NCBI RefSeq assembly: GCF_002002885.1
Contig: NZ_CP019510.1
Coordinates: 2,170,001 to 2,234,000 of the forward strand
Direction of reading: 5' to 3'
DNA: 64,000 bases
Source: Janthinobacterium sp. LM6
Lineage (GTDB): Bacteria > Pseudomonadota > Gammaproteobacteria > Burkholderiales > Burkholderiaceae_D
The position numbers were made by a program, and so were the translations under genes. Below the pieces are notes generated by a model that was given only the letters and a program-made list of their open reading frames with translations, had not been told where the DNA came from and ran no database searches. This document shows positions 16,705 through 25,492 of the stretch, in pieces (position 1 is the first letter of the stretch; every line of letters starts with the position of its first letter).

Positions 16705-19700
16705 TTGTCCGCACGTATCCTGATTATTGAAGATAACGCCACCAATATGGAATTGATGGTGTATTTGCTGCGTGCCTTCGGGTACACGCCGCTGGCAGCC
16801 TATGACGGCGAAGAGGGCGTGCGCATGGCGCGCAGCGAATTGCCGGACTTGATCATTTGCGACGTGCATTTGCCCAAGCTCGACGGCTACGGCGTGGTGG
16901 CGGAGCTGAAGAAAGACCCGCGGCTGCGCGCGATCCCAGCCCTGGCCGTGACGGCGCTGGCCATGGTGGGCGACCGCGAACGCCTGCTCGAAGCGGGCTT
17001 CAATGGCTACATCGGCAAGCCGATCGAGCCCGACCTTTTTGTTGCGGAGCTGGAGTCTTTTTTACCCGGGGCGCCGTCGACGCCAGTTAAAAACGACATA
17101 GCCACCATCCTGATCGTCGATGATCATGTGCTGAACCGCGAGTTCCTGACCGCGTTGCTCGGTTACGGCGGCCACCGCCTGCTGGAAGCGGCGAATGGCG
17201 CCGACGCGCTGGAAATCCTGCGTACCGAGCGGCCCGACCTGATCATTTCCGACATCCTCATGCCGAACATGGACGGCTACGAATTCGTCACGCGCGTGCA
17301 TGCCGATCCCGCGCTGACCGACGTGCCCATCATCTTTTATACGGCCACCTACCGCGAGCAGGAAGCGATCCTGCTGGCGCAGGCGTGCGGCGTGCGCTGG
17401 GTGCTGCCCAAGCCGTCCGACCCCGAGGTCATCGTGCGCACCGTCAACGAGGCGCTGGGGCTGATGCCGGCGGCACAGGTGCCGGCTGCGCCGGGCGCCG
17501 GCGGCGCGGCGCTTCCCGCCACGGGCAAGCTGGCCGGCATCGAGCACCAGGTCAGCGGCTACCTCGATGAACTCGAATCGAGCAGCCAGCAGATTTCGCA
17601 GCTGGCCAGCCAGCGCGAAGGCCAGGCCGCCATTCCCGAAGACCTGGGCGTCATGACGGAGCGCCTGTCGCGTTCCCTGTCCAGCCTGCAGGCGGTCAGC
17701 CTGCGCCTGACGGCCTTGATCGAGCTGGGCATCGAGCTGGGCGCCGAACGCGATCCGCGCGCCCTGATCGAGGCGGGCTGCAAGGTGGCGCAGAATATCT
17801 GCGTCTCGAAGTACGCCTGCATCGGCGTGCTGGAAGAGGGCGCCGAAAAGCTCAGCTATTTTTCCTCGTGCGGTGCCGAGAAAAACCTCGAGCGCATCGC
17901 CAGCGCGCCGCGCACGGGCATTCTGAACCGCTTGCTGGAACAGCGCCAGCCCTACCGGGTCAATGGCTTGAAGGGCGACCCCGGCGCGCTGGGCCTGCCC
18001 GACACGCACCCGCCGGTGCACTCCTTCCTGGGCGTGGCCATCGCCTCGCGCGAACGCAGCCACGGCTGGCTGTACCTGGTCGACAAGCTGGGGGCGAATG
18101 AATTTTCCGAAGTCGACGAGCGGGTCGCCGCCACGGTGGCGGCGCAGATCGCCGTCGCCTACGACAACCTGCTGCTGTACGACGAGATCAAGCGCCATCA
18201 CGAGCAGCTGACCCTGGACATGGCGGCGCGCATCCGCCTCGATGAAGACTTGCGCCGCTTCCGCCTGGCGATGGACGCCACGGCCGACGCGATTTTCCTC
18301 GTCGACCGCGCCGGCATGTGCTTCGTCGACGTCAACCAGACGGCTTGCCGCATGCTCGGTTTCGAGCGCGAGGATTTCCTGCGCGTGGGACCTGGCCGCG
18401 CGCACGAGGGCGAATCCCAGCTGGAAGAGCTGTACAACAAGCTGCTGGCCGGCGACCAGGGCGGGCCGATGACGGAATTGCAGTTGCAGCGCAAGGACGG
18501 TTCGCCGCTGTCGGTGGAAGTGCAGCGGCGCACCCTGCGCTCGGGGCAGAGCTGGATCCTGGTGGCCGTGGCGCGCGACATCACCGAGCGCAAGGATGCC
18601 GAGCAGCGCCTGATGAAGCTGGCCCATTTCGACACCTTGACGGGCTTGCCGAACCGCAGCCAGTTCTACGTCTCGCTGACCCATTCCCTGTCCCAGGCGG
18701 CCGAACACCAGTGGGCCGTGGCCGTGCTGTTCATGGATATCGACCGTTTCAAGAATATTAACGACACTCTGGGCCACACCATCGGCGACGACCTGCTGCG
18801 CCAGTTTTCCAGCCGCCTGGTCGATTGCCTGCGCGTGCGCGATACCATCGGCCGCTTTGGCGGCGACGAATTTGCCACCATCCTGGTGCTGCCCGACGGC
18901 GCCCAGCATGCCGTGGGCGTGGTCCACAAGGTGCGCGAGGCGATGCGCAAGCCCTTCGACTTGCAGGGCCATGAAGTGACGGTGACGGTCAGCATCGGCA
19001 TTTCCGTGTACCCCGACGATGGCGTCGATGCGGACACCCTGATTCAATATGCCGACACGGCCATGTACCGCGCCAAGGACGCGGGCCGCGACGCCTTCCG
19101 CTTCTTTACGGCGGAAATGAATGCGCAGTCGATGGCGCGGCTGGACATGGAAAACGCCCTGCGGCGCGCCATCGACAACGAGGAATTCGTGCTGTTCTTC
19201 CAGCCCAAGGTGAATATCATCTCGGGGCGCATTAGCGGCGCCGAAGCGCTGATACGCTGGCGCCGCCCCGGCCACGGCATGGTCTCGCCGGCCCTGTTCA
19301 TCCCCCTGCTGGAAGAAACGGGACTCATCGTGCGCGTCGGTAACTGGGTGCTCGACGAAGCGTGCAAGAAGATCAGCGAGTGGGGCGCCAGCAGCATCGG
19401 GCCCGTGCACCTGTCCGTCAACGTCTCGGGCATCCAGTTTTTCGTCGGCGGCCTGGAAGAGGAAGTGCTCAAGGCGATCCGCAAGTACGACATCGCGCCC
19501 GAGCTGCTGGAGCTGGAGCTGACGGAAAGCTCGCTGATGTCGAATGCCGAGGAAACCATCTCCGTATTGCGCAATCTCAAGGCGCTGGGCATCCAGATTT
19601 CCATCGACGATTTCGGCACCGGCTATTCCAGCCTGGCCTACCTGAAACGTTTTCCTATCGACAAGCTGAAGATCGACATCGCCTTCGTGCGCGAAGTCAC

Positions 19701-20337
19701 CAGCAATCCGGACGACGCGGCCATCGTGCTGGCCATCATCAGCATGGCGCACAGCATGAAGCTGGAAGTGATCGCCGAAGGCGTGGAAAACGACGCGCAG
19801 CTGGCCTATCTGCGGCGCCATGGCTGCGACGAGATGCAGGGGTATTATTTCAGCCGCCCCGTGCCGCACGAGGAATTCGAACAGATGCTGATGAAAGGCA
19901 CGCTGCTGCAGGCGCCGCAGGATGCCGCCGGCGACGAGCAGCAAACCCTGCTGATCGTCGACGACGATGTCTTCATGCTCGACGTGCTCAGCGACTTCCT
20001 GGCGCAGGACGGCTACCGCATCCTCACGGCGCAGACGGCCGCCGAAGGCTTCGACATCCTGGCGCGCCACAAGGTGCAGGTGATCCTGTGCGACCAGTGC
20101 ATGCCGCTCATGAGCGGCACCGAATTCATGGAGCGGGTCAAGCACCTGTGTCCCGACACCTTCCGCATCATGCTGTCGGCCTTTGCCGACCTGACGCCCA
20201 TCATGGCGGCCATCAACCGCGGCGCCGTCGACCGCTTCTATACGAAACCGTGGAAAGGCGCCGTGCTGCGCGAGAATATCCGCGAAGGCTTCCGCCTGCA
20301 CAAGCTGCTGCATGGCCAGGTGAAGGCGGCGGCCTAG
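16705..20337 (+). CDS. Giant c-di-GMP enzyme: REC-REC-GAF-PAS-GGDEF-EAL-REC
   Basis: A 1210-residue cytoplasmic signalling protein. Two receiver domains come first (about residues 4-118, with ICDVHLPKLDG; and 130-245, with IISDILMPNMDG). A helical linker (about 285-335), a GAF domain (about 340-495), a PAS domain (about 510-640), a GGDEF domain with intact GGDEF at 719-723, and an EAL domain with the signature Glu-Ala-Leu at 847-849 follow. A third receiver (about 1080-1195, D1130 in CDQCMP) ends the protein. Because GGDEF and EAL signatures are both kept, it could both make and break cyclic di-GMP. Translation probably starts at TTG 16705, after GGGGG and with the family-like MSARILIIEDNATN. 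There is no adjacent kinase. Confidence 0.93.
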   Translation: MSARILIIEDNATNMELMVYLLRAFGYTPLAAYDGEEGVRMARSELPDLIICDVHLPKLDGYGVVAELKKDPRLRAIPALAVTALAMVGDRERLLEAGFNGYIGKPIEPDLFVAELESFLPGAPSTPVKNDIATILIVDDHVLNREFLTALLGYGGHRLLEAANGADALEILRTERPDLIISDILMPNMDGYEFVTRVHADPALTDVPIIFYTATYREQEAILLAQACGVRWVLPKPSDPEVIVRTVNEALGLMPAAQVPAAPGAGGAALPATGKLAGIEHQVSGYLDELESSSQQISQLASQREGQAAIPEDLGVMTERLSRSLSSLQAVSLRLTALIELGIELGAERDPRALIEAGCKVAQNICVSKYACIGVLEEGAEKLSYFSSCGAEKNLERIASAPRTGILNRLLEQRQPYRVNGLKGDPGALGLPDTHPPVHSFLGVAIASRERSHGWLYLVDKLGANEFSEVDERVAATVAAQIAVAYDNLLLYDEIKRHHEQLTLDMAARIRLDEDLRRFRLAMDATADAIFLVDRAGMCFVDVNQTACRMLGFEREDFLRVGPGRAHEGESQLEELYNKLLAGDQGGPMTELQLQRKDGSPLSVEVQRRTLRSGQSWILVAVARDITERKDAEQRLMKLAHFDTLTGLPNRSQFYVSLTHSLSQAAEHQWAVAVLFMDIDRFKNINDTLGHTIGDDLLRQFSSRLVDCLRVRDTIGRFGGDEFATILVLPDGAQHAVGVVHKVREAMRKPFDLQGHEVTVTVSIGISVYPDDGVDADTLIQYADTAMYRAKDAGRDAFRFFTAEMNAQSMARLDMENALRRAIDNEEFVLFFQPKVNIISGRISGAEALIRWRRPGHGMVSPALFIPLLEETGLIVRVGNWVLDEACKKISEWGASSIGPVHLSVNVSGIQFFVGGLEEEVLKAIRKYDIAPELLELELTESSLMSNAEETISVLRNLKALGIQISIDDFGTGYSSLAYLKRFPIDKLKIDIAFVREVTSNPDDAAIVLAIISMAHSMKLEVIAEGVENDAQLAYLRRHGCDEMQGYYFSRPVPHEEFEQMLMKGTLLQAPQDAAGDEQQTLLIVDDDVFMLDVLSDFLAQDGYRILTAQTAAEGFDILARHKVQVILCDQCMPLMSGTEFMERVKHLCPDTFRIMLSAFADLTPIMAAINRGAVDRFYTKPWKGAVLRENIREGFRLHKLLHGQVKAAA

Positions 20338-20472
20338 GCGCTGGCCGCTGCGTGCGCTGGCGCACCTTCAGAGGCAGCTTTCCATCGGATTAGACTCCCG
20401 TCTCTAGTTTTGCTCTCTAGAATAAAAAGTATCCATGAAGTGGCATGGCCTTTCATATGACGGGAGCTGGCG

Positions 20473-21078
20473 ATGGTGAAGAAATTGAAGGAATTGGCGG
20501 AAGACAAGGAATTGGCGAACGCCGTGCGCTCATCCGCGCAGCAGATATGGCAAGCGGGCCTGGGCGCCTTCGCCAAGGCACAGGAAGAGGGGGAGCGCGT
20601 GTTTTCCCGGCTGGTGAAGGAAGGCACGGAATTCCAGAAGCGCGCCGAAGACAAGGTTTCCGGCGTGAGCGACAGTGTCAGCAAGCTGGCCGATGGCGTG
20701 GGCAAGCAGGCCAGCGGCTCCTGGGACAAGCTGGAACAGGTGTTTGAAGAGCGTGTCGCGCGCGCCCTGGCCACCATCGGCGTGCCCACGCAACAGGATA
20801 TTTCCGCACTGCACGCGCAGATCGAGGCCTTGAGCCGGCAAGTGGCGGCGCTGTCGGCCCAGGCCGCGCCACCGCCCAAGCCGAAGGCCGCGGCCAAGCC
20901 CGCCGTGAAGGCGGCGCCGAAAATTGCCCCGAAAACCGCACCGAAAGCGGTCGCCGCCAAGGTCCCCGCCAAGCCGGCAGCCAGGAGCGCGCCGCGCGCC
21001 GCGGCCAAGCCGGCGAGCAAAGCGGCGAGCAAGCCGGCGGCGAGACCGGCGGCGAAGAAAAAAGCGCCGGCCGCCTGA
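20473..21078 (+). CDS. PhaF/PhaI-type phasin with Lys/Ala/Pro-rich tail
   Basis: A 201-residue protein. Residues 1-130 are a phasin-type amphipathic helical domain (for example SSAQQIWQAGLGAFAKAQEE, followed by long coiled-coil-like segments). Residues about 135-201 consist of repeated KPAAK/KAAPK units resembling histone H1 tails. This two-part design is that of PhaF, a polyhydroxyalkanoate granule protein that also binds DNA and helps granule partition. A terminator follows the stop. The TetR gene downstream might regulate it but is on a separate transcript. Whether the tail binds DNA in this organism is inference. Confidence 0.82.
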   Translation: MVKKLKELAEDKELANAVRSSAQQIWQAGLGAFAKAQEEGERVFSRLVKEGTEFQKRAEDKVSGVSDSVSKLADGVGKQASGSWDKLEQVFEERVARALATIGVPTQQDISALHAQIEALSRQVAALSAQAAPPPKPKAAAKPAVKAAPKIAPKTAPKAVAAKVPAKPAARSAPRAAAKPASKAASKPAARPAAKKKAPAA

Positions 21079-21097
21079 GCCGGTGCCGCACCCCTCC

Positions 21098-21120
21098 AGC
21101 CTGCGCGAGCAGGCTTTTTC
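21098..21120 (+). terminator. Intrinsic terminator after the PhaF-like gene
   Basis: AGCCTGC (21098-21104) and GCAGGCT (21109-21115) form a 7-bp stem with loop GCGA, followed by a T-run. It ends the phasin transcript and isolates the TetR gene. Confidence 0.85.
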
Positions 21121-21216
21121 TTGCCCGGGCATTTCGCCGGCGCCCGGGGGCGGAGTGTTTCATTACAGCTATCTTAGGTGGTATGCTTGAGGCAGAACAC
21201 AGAGAGATTGCCCGCC

Positions 21217-21888
21217 ATGCTACAAAAAGCACCACGCCGTACCCGCGAACGCATCCTGGAGTTGTCGCTGCGCCTGTTCAATGAGTTTGGTGAGCCGAAT
21301 ATCACGACGACCGTGATTGCGGAAGAGATGAACATTTCGCCCGGAAACCTGTATTACCACTTCCGTAACAAGGACGACATCGTCAATTCGATCTTCGTCC
21401 AGTTCGAGGCGGAAATCGAACGCATCCTGACCGTGCCCGACGGGCGCCGCTCGAATATCGAGGATGTCTGGCTGTATTTGCACCTGATGTTCGAACTGAT
21501 CTGGCGCTACCGCTTCTTCTATCGCGACCTCAACGATTTGCTGTCGCGCAACCGCAAGCTGGAACTGCACTTCAAGCTGATCCTGGCGCACAAGATCAAG
21601 GTGGCCACGCAGCTGTGCGAAGACTTGCGCAGCGAGCAGTCGCTGGAAGCGTCGGACATGGAAGTGGCCGCGATGGCGACGAATATGGTGGTCGTTGCCA
21701 CTTACTGGCTGTCGTACGAATATGTGCGCAACCCGCGCAAGTACAGCGAGCAGCAATCGATGTCCGATGCGCTGGCGCGCGGCTGTTACCAGGTGCTGTC
21801 CCTGATCGGGCCGTATTTGCGCAATGAAACGCATTTGCTGTTTCGCAAACTGTCGGAAGAGTATGTGACCAAACTCAAGAACGACTGA
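21217..21888 (+). CDS. TetR-family transcriptional regulator
   Basis: A 223-residue regulator starting at ATG 21217. The N-terminal TetR helix-turn-helix is clear (TTTVIAEEMNISPGNLYYHF, about residues 27-46) and is followed by KDDIVNSIF. The C-terminal ligand-binding part contains LMFELIWRYRFFYRDLNDLL, seen in a subgroup of proteobacterial TetR proteins of unknown ligand. The upstream in-frame ATG at 21178 would add 13 residues and lies over the likely promoter, so I reject it. The TPR gene 41 bp downstream on the same strand could be in the same transcript. Target genes are unknown; the neighbouring phasin gene is one candidate. Confidence 0.85.
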   Translation: MLQKAPRRTRERILELSLRLFNEFGEPNITTTVIAEEMNISPGNLYYHFRNKDDIVNSIFVQFEAEIERILTVPDGRRSNIEDVWLYLHLMFELIWRYRFFYRDLNDLLSRNRKLELHFKLILAHKIKVATQLCEDLRSEQSLEASDMEVAAMATNMVVVATYWLSYEYVRNPRKYSEQQSMSDALARGCYQVLSLIGPYLRNETHLLFRKLSEEYVTKLKND

Positions 21889-21929
21889 CGCGACTGCTGG
21901 CGCCACGTCGTCATTTACAGGAGAGATAT

Positions 21930-22703
21930 ATGGCTTGGAAACAATTTCCTTATCCGGACGAAGCATATGTCTACACCCCGCAAACCCTGGAAGCGGCCTG
22001 GGCGCGCCTGCATGCGGGCGATGTGGAACCCTTTCCCACGCACCCGGCGCTGGTGCAGGCGTGGCTGGCCTTCCATGCGGGCGACTTCGAACGGGCCGTG
22101 AAACTGGGCCTGGCCGTCGGCGTGCCCGGCTATGCGGTGGCGCACAAGGCGACTTGCATCTATGCCACGCACCTGGAAGTGAACGACAGCCGGAAACTCG
22201 ACATGTACGAAGAAGTGGCCGAGCGCTGCGAGCGCCAGCAGAGCGAGCAGCCGGACAATCCGGCCGGCTACTACTGGCACGCCTACAGCCTGGGCCGCTA
22301 TGCGCTGGGCACGTCCGTCGTCAAGGCCCTGGCGCAGGGCATGGGCGCGCGCGTGCGCAACAGCCTGGACCGCACGATGACGGTGGCGCCCATGCATGCG
22401 GAAGCGCATATTGCGTTTGGGATTTATCATACGGAAATTATCGACAAGGTCGGCGCCATGATAGGCGGCCTGACCTATGGCGCCAACAAGGAAGATGGCT
22501 ACCAGCACTTCAAGACGGCGCTGGCCCTGACGCCGTATTCGGCGCTGGCGCACAGCGAATATGCGCGCGCCTTGAATATGCTGGACGGAAAGAAAAAGCT
22601 GGCGGAAGCGCTGGCCCTGTATGAAAAGGCGGCCGAGTGCGTGGCACTGGACGCCAAGGAGCGCCTCGAGGTCGAGGCGGCGATCGATGAATTGAAAGGG
22701 TAG
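21930..22703 (+). CDS. TPR-like protein of unknown function
   Basis: A 257-residue soluble protein without signal peptide or membrane segment. It is Trp/Ala-rich and consists of paired helices: ALVQAWLAFHAGDFERAVKL, PAGYYWHAYSLGRYALG, and HFKTALALTPYSALAHSEYA are typical of tetratricopeptide units. I do not recognise a named family. A GGAGAG ribosome site precedes ATG 21930. It lies between a TetR regulator and a LOG-family gene, with only 8 bp to the latter, so it is likely co-transcribed with it. TPR proteins usually serve as protein-protein adaptors; no partner is evident. Confidence 0.7.
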   Translation: MAWKQFPYPDEAYVYTPQTLEAAWARLHAGDVEPFPTHPALVQAWLAFHAGDFERAVKLGLAVGVPGYAVAHKATCIYATHLEVNDSRKLDMYEEVAERCERQQSEQPDNPAGYYWHAYSLGRYALGTSVVKALAQGMGARVRNSLDRTMTVAPMHAEAHIAFGIYHTEIIDKVGAMIGGLTYGANKEDGYQHFKTALALTPYSALAHSEYARALNMLDGKKKLAEALALYEKAAECVALDAKERLEVEAAIDELKG

Positions 22704-22711
22704 GGAATACT

Positions 22712-23260
22712 GTGATCAAGGCTTTATGTGTGTATTGCGGCGCCAACGCGGGCGTCTCGCCGGACTATGCCGTGGCGGCGCGCGAACTGGCGCGCGTGCT
22801 GGTGGCGGAAAATATCTCGCTCGTGTATGGCGGCGGCAAGGTGGGGCTGATGGGCGTGATCGCCGATGAAGTGCTGCGCCTGGGCGGCGAGGTGACGGGC
22901 GTGATTCCCACCCAGCTGGTCGAGCGCGAAGTGGGCCACACGGGCTTGACGCGGCAGTTCATCGTGAAGGACATGCATGAGCGCAAGGCGATGATGGCCA
23001 GCCTGTCCGATGCCTTCATCGCCATGCCCGGCGGCTATGGCACCCTGGAAGAGCTGTTCGAGATGCTGACCTGGGCCCAGCTGGGCTTGCACGCCAAGCC
23101 CATCGGCTTGCTCAATGTCGACCGTTTTTATGACGGCTTGATCGCTTTCGTGCAAAACGGCAAGGAGCAGGGCTTCATCCGCCCGCAGCACGCGGGGTTC
23201 CTGAACGCCGACGCCGATCCTGCGACCCTGGTGCAGCGGCTGAAGGATGGTCCGCCGTAA
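22712..23260 (+). CDS. LOG-family nucleotide phosphoribohydrolase (TIGR00730 type)
   Basis: A 182-residue Rossmann-fold protein with the LOG hallmark motif PGGYGTLEE at residues 106-114 and RK at 91-92 in MHERKAMM. A glycine-rich loop YGGGKVGLMG is at 39-48. Family members cleave nucleoside 5'-monophosphates to free base and ribose 5-phosphate; in plants and some bacteria the product is cytokinin, while in most bacteria the physiological role is less clear. The start codon is GTG at 22712, 8 bp after the TPR gene, with AGGG shortly before. A strong terminator follows the stop. Confidence 0.9.
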   Translation: MIKALCVYCGANAGVSPDYAVAARELARVLVAENISLVYGGGKVGLMGVIADEVLRLGGEVTGVIPTQLVEREVGHTGLTRQFIVKDMHERKAMMASLSDAFIAMPGGYGTLEELFEMLTWAQLGLHAKPIGLLNVDRFYDGLIAFVQNGKEQGFIRPQHAGFLNADADPATLVQRLKDGPP

Positions 23261-23287
23261 ATTTTCTTTGTGTAGTCTCATCCAGAG

Positions 23288-23316
23288 CCATGCATTGTGA
23301 AATGCATGGTTTTTTT
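23288..23316 (+). terminator. Intrinsic terminator after the LOG gene
   Basis: CCATGCATT (23288-23296) pairs with AATGCATGG (23301-23309) around the loop GTGA; seven T follow. It ends the TPR-LOG transcript. Confidence 0.9.
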
Positions 23317-23563
23317 ATTTCTGTGCGGGAAAATTGATCAAGATCAATTAATTAATTAATATAAATATAGCTAGAATGTTTCCACGTTGGCATGTTTTTT
23401 TGAAAATGAAGATGCTTTTTATGCATGAATGTGTTCTACTGCAATTGTTCAAAAGACAGGCCTGTCGGACACCCAGCGAGGCGCCTCCCGTTTCCCGCTA
23501 CGACGCCTAGATATTGCAAGTTGCCACAACCTCGCTACTTCATCATCTTGAAAGGATACTATT
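23317..23563 (+). promoter_or_regulatory. AT-rich upstream region of the PEP-CTERM gene
   Basis: No gene is visible. The region holds a repeated ATTAATTAATTAATATAAATAT-like AT tract around 23348-23370, with TCAAGATCAAT just before it, which stands out against the GC-rich surroundings. Such a tract suits a strong or regulated promoter (possibly with an UP element or nucleoid-protein binding). AAAGGA at 23551-23556 is the ribosome site of the following gene. Confidence 0.45.
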
Positions 23564-24166
23564 GTGAAACCAATGACTCTCTTGCGCGCGACTGCCGTCG
23601 CCGCCATTCTCGCCGCCGGCGGCGCCCACGCACAAACCACCGTCATCGGCTTCGATGCGCTGGAACACCCTGGCATCCTCGGCTCCGTCTTCGACTCCTA
23701 CTCCGAAGGCGGCTACGATTTCGACAGCAGCTTCCTGGGCCTGTTGAGTTCCGCACATCAAAGCAACTTTGCCTATGCCGGCTCGGCTGGCCTTGGCGCC
23801 ACCGTGCTGACGACGACAACCTTGAGCCGTACCGATGGCGCCGCTTTCTCGCTGAGCTCGATCCGCCTGGCTGATTTTGTGAGCTTGCCTGGCCCCTACG
23901 ACGTGACGTTCTTCGGCCATCAGGTGGGCGGCGGCACGGTGACCCAGACCTTCAGCCTCGATGGCAGCCATAACTTCAGCGATTACACGTTCACGGGCTT
24001 CGACAACCTGCTGTCGGCAACGTGGCAGGAGGGCGCCCTGCATACCTTCCAGGTCGATAATATCGCCGCCAGCGTGAGCGCCGTGCCGGAGCCGGCCACC
24101 TACGGCATGATGCTGGGCGGACTGGGCTTGCTGGCCTTCCTGCGCCGCCGCAAGAGCGCCGCCTGA
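23564..24166 (+). CDS. PEP-CTERM sorting-signal exoprotein
   Basis: A 200-residue secreted protein. It has a signal peptide ending in GGAHA and a C-terminal PEP-CTERM tripartite signal: VPEPATYGMMLGGLGLLAF followed by LRRRKSAA. This signal directs the protein to the EpsH/exosortase system, which is tied to exopolysaccharide and biofilm formation; no exosortase gene is in this window. The mature domain is Gly/Ser/Thr-rich with beta-strand character, consistent with a carbohydrate-binding or adhesive exoprotein, but I do not recognise a named fold. The start codon is GTG 23564 with AAAGGA seven bases upstream; ATG 23573 is an alternative. Confidence 0.88.
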   Translation: MKPMTLLRATAVAAILAAGGAHAQTTVIGFDALEHPGILGSVFDSYSEGGYDFDSSFLGLLSSAHQSNFAYAGSAGLGATVLTTTTLSRTDGAAFSLSSIRLADFVSLPGPYDVTFFGHQVGGGTVTQTFSLDGSHNFSDYTFTGFDNLLSATWQEGALHTFQVDNIAASVSAVPEPATYGMMLGGLGLLAFLRRRKSAA

Positions 24167-24203
24167 GCTTGAACATGCTGCCGGTCCCGCCGGCACATGC
24201 GTC

Positions 24204-24233
24204 AAGAGCCGCCCGTCTTGCCGGGCAGCTCTT
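24204..24233. terminator. Hairpin between convergent PEP-CTERM and metallopeptidase genes
   Basis: AAGAGCCGCCCG (24204-24215) pairs with CGGGCAGCTCTT (24222-24233) with one C/A mismatch. The T-run is poor. It lies between convergent genes and may stop transcription from the left. Confidence 0.5.
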
Positions 24234-24292
24234 CTGACCCACGCCAACCATGCCGCCCAATGGATGCCCGGGGCGGCATGGTTATGTGGACG

Positions 24293-24805
24293 TCATGACC
24301 ACAGGCGCTGGCCGGACAGGTCGAGCTGGGTCAGGTACAGGCGCACGTCGAATTCGTACTGGTGGTATTGCGGTTCCATATACGTGCACAGCTTGTAGAA
24401 CGCCTTGTCATGCTGCTTTTCCTTCACGTGCGCCAGTTCGTGCACGGCGATCATGCGCAGGAATTCCAGCGGCACTTCCTTGAACATGGTGGCCACGCGG
24501 ATTTCATGCTTGGCCTTGAGCTTGCCACCTTGCACGCGCGAGATCGAGGTATGCAAGCCCAGCGCGTGCTGGATCACATGGATCTTGCTGTCGAACGCCA
24601 CTTTGTTAATGGGCTCGGCATTGCGCAGGAATTCATTCTTCAAGTCCTGCACATACTGGTATAAAGCCTTGTCGTTGCGTACATCGTGCGCGTTCGGATA
24701 GCGTTTCAACAGGACGTCGCCCAGTTTGTCTTGCGCGATCAGTTGCTGCACTTGCGCTTGCGTTTGTTCGGAATAGGCGCTCAGGTATTTCAGGGATGGC
24801 TGCAT
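24293..24805 (-). CDS. YgjP-like zinc metallopeptidase (DUF45/M48-type)
   Basis: A soluble protein of 170 residues from the chosen start. The zinc motif HELAH is at residues 122-126, with a further His at 132 and Asp at 133 (QHDKAFYKLC), the pattern of the YgjP/DUF45 family. No signal peptide or membrane anchor is visible, so it acts in the cytoplasm. Its substrates are unknown; YgjP-like genes are often near restriction or stress genes but here the neighbours are a KGG protein and phasins. The start is uncertain: ATG 24859 gives 18 more residues; neither has a strong ribosome site. An eight-base tandem repeat lies upstream, between this gene and the KGG gene. Confidence 0.8.
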   Translation of the reverse strand: MQPSLKYLSAYSEQTQAQVQQLIAQDKLGDVLLKRYPNAHDVRNDKALYQYVQDLKNEFLRNAEPINKVAFDSKIHVIQHALGLHTSISRVQGGKLKAKHEIRVATMFKEVPLEFLRMIAVHELAHVKEKQHDKAFYKLCTYMEPQYHQYEFDVRLYLTQLDLSGQRLWS

Positions 24806-24921
24806 GCGGGGAAGGGCGGGGCGTGGCGCGGAGGTGTCGGTAAGGCGAGAATGTACCATACCGCCGCACCCCGCGCTGCGCCAGCCCTTGCATGGGGCTG
24901 CCCGGGCTGCCAGGACCGCCC

Positions 24922-24981
24922 CTGCCTACCTGCCTACCTGCCTACCTACCTGCCTACCTGCCTACCTGCTTACCTGCTTAC
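24922..24981. repeat. Eight-base tandem repeat (CTGCCTAC, about 7.5 copies)
   Basis: Units CTGCCTAC start at 24922, 24930, 24938, 24950, 24958, then variant CTGCTTAC at 24966 and 24974, with one half-unit CTAC at 24946-24949. The array is in the 5' region of the minus-strand metallopeptidase gene, about 60-120 bp before its possible starts, not inside a supported gene. Eight-base units are prone to slippage. Confidence 0.92.
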
Positions 24982-25034
24982 CTGCATCAGGCCGCGCGCC
25001 GCAGGGGCAGCCCGGCCTGCCCCGCTCCGCCTGC

Positions 25035-25445
25035 TCAGCCCGCTCCGCCCTTGTCGTCCTCGTCCTTGCCGCCCTGCCGGCCAGTGCGGCCCTGCTCGGT
25101 GCCGCCGCCGCTGCGCGTGGCCGTGCCGCTGCGGCTTTCATTGGCGCGCTGGGCCGATTGCCGGCTTTCGCCGCCCTTGCGGCCGATTTCCGCCATGTGT
25201 TCGCGGTTGCGGCTGACGGCTTCGCCGCCTTTCTGCCCGGCCCGGCGCGCTTCTTCCGAGTCGAATTCATGCGCCGTGCCCTTTTGATGGGCTGCCTGGC
25301 CGCCCTTGCTGGCGATTTCGCGTTGCTGTTCTTCGTTCATGGCGGCGAAACCGCGCTTGCTCGTGCCTTTGGCGCTGCCCGATTCGCCGGCTTTCTGGCT
25401 GCTGCCAGCGCCTTTGCCCTGTTCATTACCTTGATTGCTAGCCAT
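25035..25445 (-). CDS. KGG-repeat stress-induced protein (YciG-like)
   Basis: A 136-residue hydrophilic protein with no membrane segment. It carries KGG motifs: REIASKGGQAAHQKG, ARRAGQKGGEAVSRN and EIGRKGGES. This is the repeat of the stress-induced bacterial acidophilic family (YciG, GsiB-like), which are small, disordered, and induced by general stress or desiccation. ATG 25445 is chosen because AAGGAGAG is placed about 8 bases upstream; an upstream ATG at 25475 lacks this. Its C terminus is Gly/Arg/Asp-rich. The gene lies downstream of the phasin gene on the same strand, 47 bp away, so both may be expressed together under stress or carbon storage conditions. Confidence 0.82.
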   Translation of the reverse strand: MASNQGNEQGKGAGSSQKAGESGSAKGTSKRGFAAMNEEQQREIASKGGQAAHQKGTAHEFDSEEARRAGQKGGEAVSRNREHMAEIGRKGGESRQSAQRANESRSGTATRSGGGTEQGRTGRQGGKDEDDKGGAG

Positions 25446-25492
25446 GTCGCTCTCCTTGCTGTCGAGTGGGGTCAAGTGGTCAATTCAAGTGT

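Noticed and set aside
17062-20313. A 1083-codon minus-strand open frame opposite the c-di-GMP enzyme
   Set aside because: Composition is that of antisense GC-rich DNA; the plus-strand domains are complete and contiguous.
24922-24981. Coding repeat in a plus-strand protein
   Set aside because: The plus-strand frame crossing the array also overlaps the KGG gene in antisense and has no ribosome site or known domain.
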